A stretch of 64,000 bases of DNA from Streptococcus timonensis (lineage in GTDB: Bacteria; Bacillota; Bacilli; Lactobacillales; Streptococcaceae), in contig NZ_FMIX01000004.1 of NCBI RefSeq assembly GCF_900095845.1, positions 317,501 through 381,500 of the forward strand. Reading direction: 5' to 3'. The notes beneath the pieces were generated by a model. The model was not told where the DNA came from and made no database searches. It saw only the letters and a list, made by a program, of their open reading frames with translations. How positions within the stretch are numbered: the stretch's first letter is position 1; each line of letters opens with the position of its first letter. A program made the position numbers and the translations under genes. Positions 56,546 through 64,000 of this stretch are shown in pieces.

Positions 56546-57042
56546 TAATCAGAAAAGCAAGACTTGCGGATCTTGATCGTATTCAAGAAATTGAGTTGGA
56601 AAACTTCTCTGTGGAAGAAGCGATTCCACGTACTGTTTTTGAAGCACATTTAAGAGAAATAAAGACAAGCTTTTTGGTTGCTGAAAAAGACGGCCATATT
56701 TTAGGCTATATTGAGGGACCTGTAGTGCCACATAGATATTTGCAAGATAAATCTTTTACAGAAGAAATTGAAGACCACAGTCAACATTCTGGTGGCTACA
56801 TTTCAATTACTTGTCTGTCAATTGCTAAGGAAGCTCAATCTCTAGGTCTTGGCCAAAAATTATTGACAGCTTTAAAGAAAGTTGCTCTGGAGCACGAGCG
56901 CCAAGGTATCAATCTGACTTGCCATGATTATCTTATCAACTACTACGAAAAGCATGGATTTGTCAATGAAGGAAAATCTGAATCCAAGTTTGCAGGAGAA
57001 GAATGGTATAATATGGTCTGGCAAAATGAAAAAAAGTTTTAG
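56542..57042 (+). CDS. GNAT-family acetyltransferase (second of a pair)
   Basis: A 166-residue protein: MIIRKARLADLDRIQEIELENFSVEEAIPR, ITCLSIAKEAQSLGLGQKLLTALKKVA (acetyl-CoA site) and INYYEKHGFVNEGKSESKFAGEEWYNMVW. The N- and C-terminal patterns resemble arylalkylamine/RimI-like GNATs. It overlaps the preceding GNAT by 4 bp. The two proteins share the fold but differ in detail, so they may be an old duplication or a heteromeric pair. Confidence 0.87.
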   Translation: MIIRKARLADLDRIQEIELENFSVEEAIPRTVFEAHLREIKTSFLVAEKDGHILGYIEGPVVPHRYLQDKSFTEEIEDHSQHSGGYISITCLSIAKEAQSLGLGQKLLTALKKVALEHERQGINLTCHDYLINYYEKHGFVNEGKSESKFAGEEWYNMVWQNEKKF

Positions 57043-57056
57043 ACAGCCAACTATAG

Positions 57057-57085
57057 TTGCTTTTATTTGGTTTTTAAGATATAAT
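57057..57085 (+). promoter_or_regulatory. mltG promoter
   Basis: TTGCTT (57057-57062), 17-bp spacer, TATAAT (57080-57085). Confidence 0.7.
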
Positions 57086-57116
57086 ATTATGGATTATCAA
57101 CAAGGAGGTAATACCT

Positions 57117-58760
57117 TTGAGCGAAAATTCAAGAGAAGAAGAAAAGCTAAGTTTTAAAGAGCAAATTTTGCGAGATTTAGAACGACTAAAAAAAGAAGAT
57201 AGGATTTCAGAACCTACAAGTGACCTATTTGAAACGTTAACAAATACTTATACATCAGAACAAGAAAAACCGGAAAGTAAAACAGCAGAAGAAGAATTAA
57301 TTGCTAATTCTGTGTCTGCAGTGGATCAATTGATTGCTAATGCACCAGGCGTTCCACCTCGTTCGTTTGCTACCGAAGAAGACTCAGTTGAGTCTGTTGA
57401 ATATAATCAACCAGATGTTGTGAAAGAGGAAATTCATTCAACACCTACTAGAGTTGCGGTGTCATACCAAACTCAGCTTGATTCACAACTTGAAAATGAA
57501 GAAGAAACTTTTGCGTCTAATATTGACGAAGAAACTCTTGTGATTCCAGTTCAAGAAGATTCAAGCTCAGAGGAAGCAGATATTCCTAGACGCAGTCGTA
57601 GAGAATCTGTGAAACCAACTAAGAAAAAGAAGAAGTTTCGTTTTGTACGATTTTTAGTAACTTTACTTATTCTACTCGCTCTTCTTGGAGTAGGTGGTTT
57701 TTATGGATACCGCTATGCTGAATCAGCATTGCAACCTGTAGATCCATCTTCTAAGCAATTTGTAAAAGTTTATATTCCAAATGGGGCTAATAGTCAAGAA
57801 ATTGGCTCAATACTTGAGAAATCAGGTTTGGTTAAACATGGTTTACTTTTTACAGCATATGTAAAATATAAAAATTATTCGGATTTAAAATCTGGTTATT
57901 ATAATTTGCAGAAAAGCATGAGTACTGAAGATTTGATTAAAGCATTACAAGTAGGAGGAACTCCAGAGCCTCAAGAAGTGATCTTTGCAAATCTAACTAT
58001 TCCTGAAGGCTACACACTTGAACAGATTTCGCATGCTGTCGGTCAACTACAAGGTGACTTTAAAGAACCTTTGACTGCTGAAGCTTTTATGGCTAAAATT
58101 CAAGATGAAAACTTTATTGCTCAAGAGGTTGCAAAATATCCAAAACTTCTTGAAAGCTTACCTGCAAAAGATAGTGGTGTTCGTTATCGTTTAGAAGGTT
58201 ATCTATTCCCAGCAACATATACAATTAAAGAGAGCACAACTATTGAAAGCTTGATTGATGAAATGCTTGCTACAATGGACAAAAACCTCTCTCCACATTA
58301 TGCTACTATCAAGGAAAAGAACCTAACAGTAAATGAACTCTTGACTATTGCTTCACTTGTAGAGAAGGAAGGGGCAAAAACGGAAGATCGTAAGCTTATC
58401 GCTGGAGTCTTCTATAACCGTTTGAATCTCGGCATACCACTTCAAAGCAATATCGCTATTCTTTATGCAGAGGGTAAACTTGGTCAAAAAATCAGTCTTG
58501 CTGATGATGTAGCTATTGATACAGCTATTGACTCACCTTACAATGTTTATACGAATATTGGCCTAATGCCTGGTCCAGTTGATAGTCCAAGCTTGGATGC
58601 CATCGAATCAAGTATCAATCAAACTAAGAGTGATAATCTCTTCTTTGTTGCGAATGTTCAAGATGGGAAAGTCTACTTTGCAGCAACGAAAGAAGAACAT
58701 GACAAAAACGTTGAAGAGCACATCAACAGTAAATTAAAACAATCAAATAATGCAAACTAA
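57117..58760 (+). CDS. mltG: Endolytic murein transglycosylase MltG
   Basis: Cuts nascent glycan strands in peripheral wall growth. The 547 residues comprise a long acidic cytoplasmic tail (1-170), one helix (about 178-199), a LysM-like subdomain (KVYIPNGANSQEIGSILEKSG) and the YceG catalytic domain with the active Glu within LVEKEGAKTEDRKL (about 414-427). The start codon is TTG: AAGGAGG (57103-57109) is 7 bp upstream and no ATG fits. GreA follows, as in other streptococci. Confidence 0.95.
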   Translation: MSENSREEEKLSFKEQILRDLERLKKEDRISEPTSDLFETLTNTYTSEQEKPESKTAEEELIANSVSAVDQLIANAPGVPPRSFATEEDSVESVEYNQPDVVKEEIHSTPTRVAVSYQTQLDSQLENEEETFASNIDEETLVIPVQEDSSSEEADIPRRSRRESVKPTKKKKKFRFVRFLVTLLILLALLGVGGFYGYRYAESALQPVDPSSKQFVKVYIPNGANSQEIGSILEKSGLVKHGLLFTAYVKYKNYSDLKSGYYNLQKSMSTEDLIKALQVGGTPEPQEVIFANLTIPEGYTLEQISHAVGQLQGDFKEPLTAEAFMAKIQDENFIAQEVAKYPKLLESLPAKDSGVRYRLEGYLFPATYTIKESTTIESLIDEMLATMDKNLSPHYATIKEKNLTVNELLTIASLVEKEGAKTEDRKLIAGVFYNRLNLGIPLQSNIAILYAEGKLGQKISLADDVAIDTAIDSPYNVYTNIGLMPGPVDSPSLDAIESSINQTKSDNLFFVANVQDGKVYFAATKEEHDKNVEEHINSKLKQSNNAN

Positions 58761-58787
58761 AATTATGTGGTTTTCCACATAATTTTG
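58760..58787 (+). terminator. Terminator between mltG and greA
   Basis: AAATTATGTGG / CCACATAATTT perfect 11-bp stem, loop TTTT; short T tail. Confidence 0.82.
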
Positions 58788-58834
58788 CTTTAACGAATAA
58801 AATATGATAGATAAGTAAAAGAAAGTTGAGAAAA

Positions 58835-59317
58835 ATGGTAGAAAAAACATACCCAATGACGATTGAAGAAAAGGAAAAACTCGAAAAAGAATTAGAAGAG
58901 TTGAAACTTGTTCGTCGTCCAGAAGTTGTTGAACGTATTAAGATTGCACGTTCATATGGTGATTTGTCAGAGAACAGTGAGTACGAAGCAGCAAAAGATG
59001 AGCAAGCCTTTGTTGAAGGACAAATCTCTAGTTTGGAAACTAAAATCCGTTATGCTGAAATTGTCAACAGTGATGCTGTCGCTCAGGATGAGGTTGCTAT
59101 TGGTCGAACTGTAACTATTCAAGAAATTGGCGAAGAAGATGAAGAAGTATACATTATCGTTGGTTCAGCTGGGGCAGATGCCTTTGCAGGTAAAGTTTCA
59201 AATGAAAGCCCAATTGGTCAAGCATTGATTGGTAAGAAAAAAGGTGATGTTGTTACGATCGAAACACCTGCTGGAAGCTATGATGTTAAAATCTTAAAGG
59301 TTGAAAAAACCGCTTAA
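58835..59317 (+). CDS. greA: Transcription elongation factor GreA
   Basis: Rescues stalled RNA polymerase by stimulating RNA cleavage. The 160 residues form an N-terminal coiled coil ([17 protein letters not shown] to [19 protein letters not shown], with the acidic tip DLSENSEY) and a C-terminal FKBP-like domain ([22 protein letters not shown] block). I chose ATG 58835 (MVEKTYPMT) over the TTG at 58826, matching the usual 160-residue length. Ribosome site GAG is weak. Confidence 0.96.
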   Translation: MVEKTYPMTIEEKEKLEKELEELKLVRRPEVVERIKIARSYGDLSENSEYEAAKDEQAFVEGQISSLETKIRYAEIVNSDAVAQDEVAIGRTVTIQEIGEEDEEVYIIVGSAGADAFAGKVSNESPIGQALIGKKKGDVVTIETPAGSYDVKILKVEKTA

Positions 59318-59324
59318 TGGGATA

Positions 59325-59373
59325 AAAAGAAGGAGTGGATTCAGGGAAAGCGTTTTCTATCACTCCTTTTCTT
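59325..59373 (+). terminator. Terminator after greA
   Basis: AAGAAGGAGTG / CACTCCTTTTCTT stem enclosing a loop of about 24 nt. Less compact than the others here. Confidence 0.65.
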
Positions 59374-59398
59374 ATTTTTAAAAACTTAAGGAGACTAG

Positions 59399-60772
59399 AT
59401 GAATTCAGAAAAAAAGTACAAAAAGAAGAGTAAAATGGAGCGTGGCTTAACCAATCGCCATGTTCAGGTTATGGCTATTGCAGGAACGATTGGTACTGGA
59501 TTATTTCTTGGGGCTGGTCGGTCTATCAGTTTAACTGGACCTTCGATTGTCTTGGTCTATATGATTACAGGTGGCTTCATGTATCTCATGATGCGTGCTA
59601 TCGGGGAAATGTTGTACCAGGACCCAGAGCAACACACCTTTATTAATTTTATTACTCGCTATCTTGGAAAGGGCTGGGGATATTTCTCGGTTTGGTCTTA
59701 TTGGTTATCAGTAGTCTTTATTGGTATGGCTGAGATTACAGCAATCGCTCACTATGTTCAGTTTTGGTTTCCGTCCTGGCCATCTTGGTTGATTCAGGTT
59801 GTCTTTTTAACAATTTTAGGATTGGTTAATCTGATTGCAGTTAAAATATTTGGTGAAGTGGAATTTTGGTTTGCCATGATTAAAATCGTTGCTATTCTTG
59901 CCATGATTGCGACGGGCATTTTTATGGTCTTGACTGGCTTTGAAACTCCTTATGGATCAGCAAGTCTCACTAATATTAGTGAGCAATTCTCCCTTTTCCC
60001 AAATGGAGGAATGAACTTTGTCATGGCCTTTCAAATGGTTTTCTTTGCTTACTTGATGATTGAATTTATCGGTGTAACCACATCTGAAACTAAGGATCCT
60101 CGGAAAGTATTGCCTAAGGCTGTTAAGGAAATTCCTTTGCGAATTATCTTTTTCTACGGTGGAGCTCTCTTAGCCATCATGTCTATTATTCCTTGGCATG
60201 AGCTTTCTGCGACGGATTCACCATTTGTAACGGTATTTGAACTTGTTGGTCTTAAGTGGGCGGCGGCCTTGATTAACTTTGTTGTCTTGACTTCAGCAGC
60301 GTCAGCCTTGAATTCAACTCTTTACTCAACAGGTCGTCACTTGTACCAAATTGCCCATGATTCACCAAATCGTTTCTTGAAAGCTATTAAGGCAGATACA
60401 CTTTCACGCCACAACGTTCCTCAGAATGCTATCATTGCTTCTGCGGTATTGATTGGTTTTGCAGCCTTCATCAATGTACTTCCTGGCGTATCAGATGCCT
60501 TTGCTTTGATTACGGCTTCTTCATCAGGTGTTTATATCGCCATCTACATCTTGATCATGGTGGCCCATCTTAAGTATCGCAAGTCAAAAGACTTTATGGC
60601 AGATGGCTATCTCATGCCCCAATATCGCTTGCTAAATCCTCTGACTATGCTCTTCTTCATCTTTGTATTCGGAACTCTCTTTTTACAAGAATCAACTGTA
60701 ATGGGAGCAAGAGGTTCAGCTATCTGGATTGTTGCTTTTGGTATTTATAGCCAATGGAAATTTAGAAAATAA
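59399..60772 (+). CDS. Amino acid permease (APC superfamily, AAT type)
   Basis: A 457-residue membrane protein with 12 helices. The first helix has IAGTIGTGLFLGAGRSISLTGP; also EFIGVTTSETKDPRKVLPKA, the consensus amphipathic loop of AAT-family proton symporters, and SALNSTLYSTGRHLYQIA. Relatives carry Ala/Ser/Gly, Gln or basic residues, so the substrate is not assigned. AAGGAGA precedes the ATG. Monocistronic. Confidence 0.92.
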   Translation: MNSEKKYKKKSKMERGLTNRHVQVMAIAGTIGTGLFLGAGRSISLTGPSIVLVYMITGGFMYLMMRAIGEMLYQDPEQHTFINFITRYLGKGWGYFSVWSYWLSVVFIGMAEITAIAHYVQFWFPSWPSWLIQVVFLTILGLVNLIAVKIFGEVEFWFAMIKIVAILAMIATGIFMVLTGFETPYGSASLTNISEQFSLFPNGGMNFVMAFQMVFFAYLMIEFIGVTTSETKDPRKVLPKAVKEIPLRIIFFYGGALLAIMSIIPWHELSATDSPFVTVFELVGLKWAAALINFVVLTSAASALNSTLYSTGRHLYQIAHDSPNRFLKAIKADTLSRHNVPQNAIIASAVLIGFAAFINVLPGVSDAFALITASSSGVYIAIYILIMVAHLKYRKSKDFMADGYLMPQYRLLNPLTMLFFIFVFGTLFLQESTVMGARGSAIWIVAFGIYSQWKFRK

Positions 60773-60780
60773 GTTATAAG

Positions 60781-60806
60781 CTCATCAACTCAGGTTGATG
60801 AGTTTT
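60781..60806 (+). terminator. Terminator after permease gene
   Basis: CTCATCAAC / GTTGATGAG perfect 9-bp stem, loop TCAG, T4. Confidence 0.85.
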
Positions 60807-60811
60807 CTAGT

Positions 60812-60840
60812 TTGACAGCTCTTGGTAATAAGACTATAAT
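60812..60840 (+). promoter_or_regulatory. Promoter of GNAT gene
   Basis: TTGACA (60812-60817), 17-bp spacer, TATAAT (60835-60840): a full consensus promoter, the best in the window. Confidence 0.92.
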
Positions 60841-60869
60841 CAAGCTATAAGTGTTTTTAGGAGGTTTGT

Positions 60870-61280
60870 ATGCAGGTAAGATTGGAAAATATAGAGTCTC
60901 AGAAATCGCAAATAATAGGAGATTTGATTCGCTCCTATAATCGTTCCAAAAGAGAAGTTGCTGAAAGTGAGCCACTAAACCTTTATGTCGAAGATGAACA
61001 TGGTGAAATCATGGCTGGTTTAGTAGCAGAGACTTTCGGGAATTGGTTAGAAATTGAGTATTTGTTTGTGAAGGAGGACTTGCGAGGGCAAGGAATCGGC
61101 TCCCAACTATTGCAGCAGGCAGAAAGTGAAGCTAAAAAGAGAAACTGTCGCTTTGCTTTTGTGAATACTTATCAGTTTCAAGCGCCAGCCTTTTATCAAA
61201 AGCAGGGCTACAAGGAAGTCTTTACCTTAAAAGATTATCCCTACATTGGACAAAGGCACTATTATCAAAAAGATTTGTAA
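60870..61280 (+). CDS. GNAT-family acetyltransferase
   Basis: A 136-residue short GNAT: IEYLFVKEDLRGQGIGSQLLQQAESEAKK is the acetyl-CoA site; FVNTYQFQAPAFYQKQGYKEVFTLKDYP is the typical C-terminal strand-turn. Similar to small detoxifying or antibiotic-modifying-like acetyltransferases; substrate unknown. TAGGAGG precedes the ATG. It is driven by a consensus promoter, so it should be well expressed. Confidence 0.88.
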   Translation: MQVRLENIESQKSQIIGDLIRSYNRSKREVAESEPLNLYVEDEHGEIMAGLVAETFGNWLEIEYLFVKEDLRGQGIGSQLLQQAESEAKKRNCRFAFVNTYQFQAPAFYQKQGYKEVFTLKDYPYIGQRHYYQKDL

Positions 61281-61284
61281 ACAT

Positions 61285-61320
61285 AGAACTCTCTATCATG
61301 TAAGTGGTAGAGTTTTTTTG
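61285..61320 (+). terminator. Terminator after GNAT gene
   Basis: AACTC ... GAGTT stem with an inner TATCA / TGGTA helix and T7. Confidence 0.65.
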
Positions 61321-61352
61321 TAAAAAAAATCTCACAAAATGACAGATATATA

Positions 61353-61380
61353 TTGCATAATGTAAAATATATGATATAAT
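61353..61380 (+). promoter_or_regulatory. Promoter of XRE-membrane pair
   Basis: TTGCAT (61353-61358), 16-bp spacer, extended -10 TGA TATAAT (61372-61380). Confidence 0.72.
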
Positions 61381-61429
61381 AAAGTTGGAAAAAGAAGCGC
61401 GACTTTTAAAATTAAAGAGGAGGTAACAA

Positions 61430-61639
61430 GTGGTTAAGAATTTAAAATTAAAGTTAGCTCGAGTAGAGCTTGACATGACACAAGGTGATTTGGCAGAAGC
61501 TGTGGGTGTCACTAGGCAGACTATCGGCTTGATAGAAGCTGGAAAGTACAATCCTTCGCTTTCACTTTGCCAATCCATTTGCAGATGCTTAGGCAAAACT
61601 TTAGATCAATTATTTTGGGAGGAAGAAGATGAAAAATAG
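61430..61639 (+). CDS. XRE-family helix-turn-helix regulator
   Basis: A 69-residue single-domain repressor of the Cro/YozG type: LKLKLARVELDMTQGDLAEAVGVTRQTIGLIEAGKYNPSLSLCQSICRCLGKTLDQLFWEEE. Start is GTG (61430) with GAGGAGGT 6 bp upstream; no ATG is available. Its end overlaps the membrane-protein gene by 11 bp. Such XRE-plus-membrane pairs often autoregulate, with the membrane protein acting as partner or sensor. Confidence 0.9.
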   Translation: MVKNLKLKLARVELDMTQGDLAEAVGVTRQTIGLIEAGKYNPSLSLCQSICRCLGKTLDQLFWEEEDEK

Positions 61640-62114
61640 ATTATTTTATTATCAATTACTTGATGAAAGAGAAGAACAACTGATGAATAAAGCAGGTGCA
61701 GAAACTTTTCACATTTCTATAGGATTATTATTCCTAACTTACTTAATTGCAGTATTTGCGCCAAGCCTTTTTAATCCGAGCATGATGCTCATCATTATCA
61801 TTATTGGGACCTTTTACTTTTTCAACCGAGCTCGCAATCTCGGTGTGACCTACTATAGTCGGTTTCATTTTACGATTCAGGGATGTTTATTAGTGACACT
61901 ACTCATCACAACTATTTTAATGCTACAAAACTATCAGTTCAATAAAGATATTTATCAGCATAATCCATTGAACTTCAAATACCTTTCTGCTTGGGGCTTT
62001 ACCTATCTCTTTTATCTTCCTTGGGTCTTCATTGGAAATTTAGGCTTGAAAAGCTATGGTCAATGGGCCCAGAAAAAATATGAAGAAGATTTAGAACGGC
62101 TAGAAAGTGAGTAG
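61629..62114 (+). CDS. Small four-helix membrane protein paired with XRE regulator
   Basis: A 161-residue protein with four hydrophobic segments (about 27-44, 49-66, 81-101, 121-139). The N-terminus LLDEREEQLMNKAGAETF has the ERE motif seen at the start of several small XRE-linked membrane proteins (DUF3169/DUF6773-like). The C-terminal tail is charged (YEEDLERLESE). Function unknown. Translation is coupled to the regulator by an 11-bp overlap. Confidence 0.75.
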   Translation: MKNRLFYYQLLDEREEQLMNKAGAETFHISIGLLFLTYLIAVFAPSLFNPSMMLIIIIIGTFYFFNRARNLGVTYYSRFHFTIQGCLLVTLLITTILMLQNYQFNKDIYQHNPLNFKYLSAWGFTYLFYLPWVFIGNLGLKSYGQWAQKKYEEDLERLESE

Positions 62115-62138
62115 ACTTGAGTCAAACCTTATAAAATA

Positions 62139-62189
62139 TGCTATAATGGTACTAATTTATAAAGAATCTGTTTCCTTTTTTAGAAACAG
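62139..62189 (+). promoter_or_regulatory. pncB promoter and leader hairpin
   Basis: Extended -10 TGC TATAAT (62139-62147). The leader then contains CTGTTTC / GAAACAG (62168-62188, loop CTTTTTTA), a hairpin ending just before the GGAAAGAAGGA ribosome site. It could affect translation, or simply protect the 5' end. Confidence 0.5.
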
Positions 62190-62204
62190 GAAAGAAGGAC
62201 TCAT

Positions 62205-63665
62205 ATGTACAAAGATGATAGTTTAACTTTACACACGGATTTGTATCAGATTAACATGATGCAGGTCTACTTTGACCAAGGCATTCATAATAAGAAAGCT
62301 GTTTTTGAAGTTTATTTCCGCCAACAACCTTTTAATAACGGCTATGCTGTTTTTGCAGGGTTAGAGAGAATAGTAAAATACCTAGAAAACTTACGCTTCT
62401 CAGACAGTGATATTGATTATCTAGAATCACTTGGTTACCATGGTGCATTTTTAGACTATCTCCGTAATCTCAAATTGGAGTTGACGGTTCGTTCTGCTCA
62501 AGAAGGGGACTTAGTATTTGCTAATGAACCGATCGTTCAAGTGGAAGGACCTTTGGCGCAGTGTCAATTGGTTGAAACAGCCCTTTTGAATATCGTTAAC
62601 TTTCAAACTTTGATAGCGACTAAGGCAGCACGCATTCGTTCTGTCATTGATGATGAACCTTTGATGGAGTTCGGAACACGTCGTGCGCAAGAAATGGATG
62701 CGGCTATCTGGGGAACACGTGCGGCTGTAATTGGTGGTGCTAATGGAACTAGTAATGTCCGTGCAGGGAAACTCTTTGGCATCCCTGTTTTAGGAACACA
62801 TGCCCATTCCTTGGTACAGGTCTATGGGAATGACTATCAGGCTTTCAAAGCCTATGCATCGACCCACCGTGACTGTGTCTTTCTTGTCGACACTTATGAT
62901 ACCCTTCGTATCGGTGTACCTGCAGCTATTCAGGTTGCTCGTGAACTGGGAGATAAGATTAACTTTAAAGGTGTACGTATTGATTCAGGGGATATTGCCT
63001 ACATTTCTAAGAAAGTTCGACATCAGTTGGATGAAGCTGGTTTCCCAGATGCCAAAATTTATGCATCCAATGACCTAGATGAAAATACTATCCTTAATCT
63101 TAAAATGCAAAAAGCTAAGATTGATGTTTGGGGTGTAGGGACTAAACTTATCACTGCCTATGACCAACCTGCTCTTGGTGCAGTTTATAAAATTGTGGCT
63201 ATTGAAGATGAAAATGGTCAGATGTGCAACACCATCAAACTCTCTAGCAATGCTGAAAAAGTTTCAACTCCAGGTAAGAAACAAGTTTGGCGCATTACCA
63301 GTCGTGAAAAAGGAAAATCTGAAGGTGATTATATTACCTATGACGGTGTTGATGTGTCAAGTATGACTGAACTCAAGATGTTCCATCCAACCTATACTTA
63401 CATTAAGAAAACTGTCCGCAATTTTGATGCAGTTCCTCTCTTGGTGGATATTTTCAAGAATGGAAAACTAATCTATGATTTACCGAGTCTACCTGAAATT
63501 CAAGCTTATGCTCGCAAGGAATTTGATAAGCTCTGGGATGAATACAAACGTGTTCTTAACCCACAACATTATCCAGTAGACTTAGCGCATGATATTTGGC
63601 AAGATAAGATGGACTTGATTGACAAGATGCGTAAGGCAGCTCTAGGTGAAGGAGAAGAAGAATGA
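62205..63665 (+). CDS. pncB: Nicotinate phosphoribosyltransferase
   Basis: Makes nicotinate mononucleotide from nicotinate, PRPP and ATP, the entry to NAD salvage. The 486 residues have the N-terminal [34 protein letters not shown] with the active-site region, [12 protein letters not shown] (phosphorylated His type loop), [14 protein letters not shown] and [18 protein letters not shown] precedes the ATG. Its stop overlaps the nadE start by 4 bp, giving a salvage operon. Confidence 0.96.
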   Translation: MYKDDSLTLHTDLYQINMMQVYFDQGIHNKKAVFEVYFRQQPFNNGYAVFAGLERIVKYLENLRFSDSDIDYLESLGYHGAFLDYLRNLKLELTVRSAQEGDLVFANEPIVQVEGPLAQCQLVETALLNIVNFQTLIATKAARIRSVIDDEPLMEFGTRRAQEMDAAIWGTRAAVIGGANGTSNVRAGKLFGIPVLGTHAHSLVQVYGNDYQAFKAYASTHRDCVFLVDTYDTLRIGVPAAIQVARELGDKINFKGVRIDSGDIAYISKKVRHQLDEAGFPDAKIYASNDLDENTILNLKMQKAKIDVWGVGTKLITAYDQPALGAVYKIVAIEDENGQMCNTIKLSSNAEKVSTPGKKQVWRITSREKGKSEGDYITYDGVDVSSMTELKMFHPTYTYIKKTVRNFDAVPLLVDIFKNGKLIYDLPSLPEIQAYARKEFDKLWDEYKRVLNPQHYPVDLAHDIWQDKMDLIDKMRKAALGEGEEE

Positions 63666-64000
63666 GTTTGCAAGAGACCATTATCCAGCAATTAGGGGTT
63701 AAACCTGTCATTGATCCGCAAGAAGAAATCCGTCGTTCCATTGACTTTCTAAAAAGATATTTGAAGAAACATCCCTTCCTTAAAAGTTTTGTATTAGGAA
63801 TTTCTGGTGGTCAAGACTCGACTTTAGCTGGTCGCCTTGCCCAACTAGCTATGGAAGAAATGCGAGCTGAAACGGGTGATGGTTCTTATAAATTTATAGC
63901 GGTTCGTCTACCTTATGGTATTCAAGCTGATGAGGATGATGCCCAAAAAGCCCTTGCTTTTATCCAGCCAGATGTGAGTTTGGTGATCAATATCAAGGAT
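63662..64000 (+). CDS. nadE: NH3-dependent NAD+ synthetase, 3'-partial
   Basis: Last step of NAD synthesis: amidates nicotinate adenine dinucleotide. 113 codons are visible before the window ends. [23 protein letters not shown] leads to the pyrophosphate loop GISGGQDST (46-54), then [19 protein letters not shown]. Translation is coupled with pncB by ATGA overlap. The remaining C-terminal part lies outside. Confidence 0.95.
   Translation, partial: MSLQETIIQQLGVKPVIDPQEEIRRSIDFLKRYLKKHPFLKSFVLGISGGQDSTLAGRLAQLAMEEMRAETGDGSYKFIAVRLPYGIQADEDDAQKALAFIQPDVSLVINIKD

Noticed and set aside
61222..61596. Minus-strand frame opposite the GNAT-XRE gap
   Set aside because: Crosses a terminator, a promoter and the XRE gene; no coding features.

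Overview
The window looks like chromosome of a mitis-group Streptococcus close to S. pneumoniae/S. mitis. It is AT-rich with dense, mostly plus-strand operons. It carries a BgaA-type beta-galactosidase, SpxB pyruvate oxidase with LctO lactate oxidase, the copY-cupA-copA copper operon, the livJHMGF branched-chain amino acid transporter, an AliB-type lipoprotein, a lysine-type MurE and a BOX repeat. No rRNA, tRNA, CRISPR array, phage or insertion sequence was seen, so this is mainly core genome. Gene identities rest on recognised motifs, lengths and neighbours; no database search was run.

Layout. 0-5 kb: the 3' part of bgaA, which stops early and has no sortase signal. 5-8.3 kb: an ABC/FtsX exporter pair. 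8.4-12.2 kb: murD-murG-divIB (cell wall and division). 12.2-13.7 kb: pyrF-pyrE behind a PyrR-type attenuator. 14-15.1 kb: lctO. 15.3-18.3 kb: the copper operon with two cop boxes, followed by a BOX element. 18.7-20.4 kb: spxB. 20.5-22.7 kb: a VOC protein between two identical terminators, a DUF3592-like membrane protein and manA. 22.8-28.3 kb: a minus-strand sodium symporter with a possible leader attenuator, a TipAS-type MerR regulator, a minus-strand baiN-nudix pair, a DegV protein and a TetR regulator. 28.4-30.6 kb: comEB, upp, CtsR-controlled clpP and ylbG. 30.7-35.3 kb: livJHMGF with a CodY-like box. 35.5-36.1 kb: a CBS-ACT protein.

36.2-37.3 kb: rpsF-ssb-rpsR. 37.4-43.1 kb: a GNAT, a HAD-cyclophilin fusion with cvfD, a yabB-yazA pair, ppaC, a permuted NlpC/P60 protein and a DUF1803 protein. 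43.1-46.3 kb: divergent murE and a MurJ-like flippase. 46.5-50.8 kb: aliB and two PLP enzymes of sulfur amino acid metabolism. 50.9-58.8 kb: an Snf2/SWIM helicase, an unrecognised gene, murC, two GNATs and mltG. 58.8-62.1 kb: greA, an amino acid permease, a GNAT and an XRE-membrane protein pair. 62.2-64 kb: pncB and the start of nadE (NAD salvage).

Themes. Cell-wall synthesis recurs (murD, murG, murC, murE, flippase, mltG, divIB). LctO (lactate to pyruvate) and SpxB (pyruvate to acetyl phosphate) together make hydrogen peroxide and both have cre-like sites. Several control elements can be read directly: PyrR attenuator, CopY boxes, CtsR box, CodY box and a 19-bp-spacer MerR promoter. No clearly new multi-gene system was found. 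The best candidates for something undescribed are the leader of the symporter gene, two apparently leaderless genes (baiN and murE), the truncated BgaA, the unrecognised gene upstream of murC and the XRE-membrane pair.
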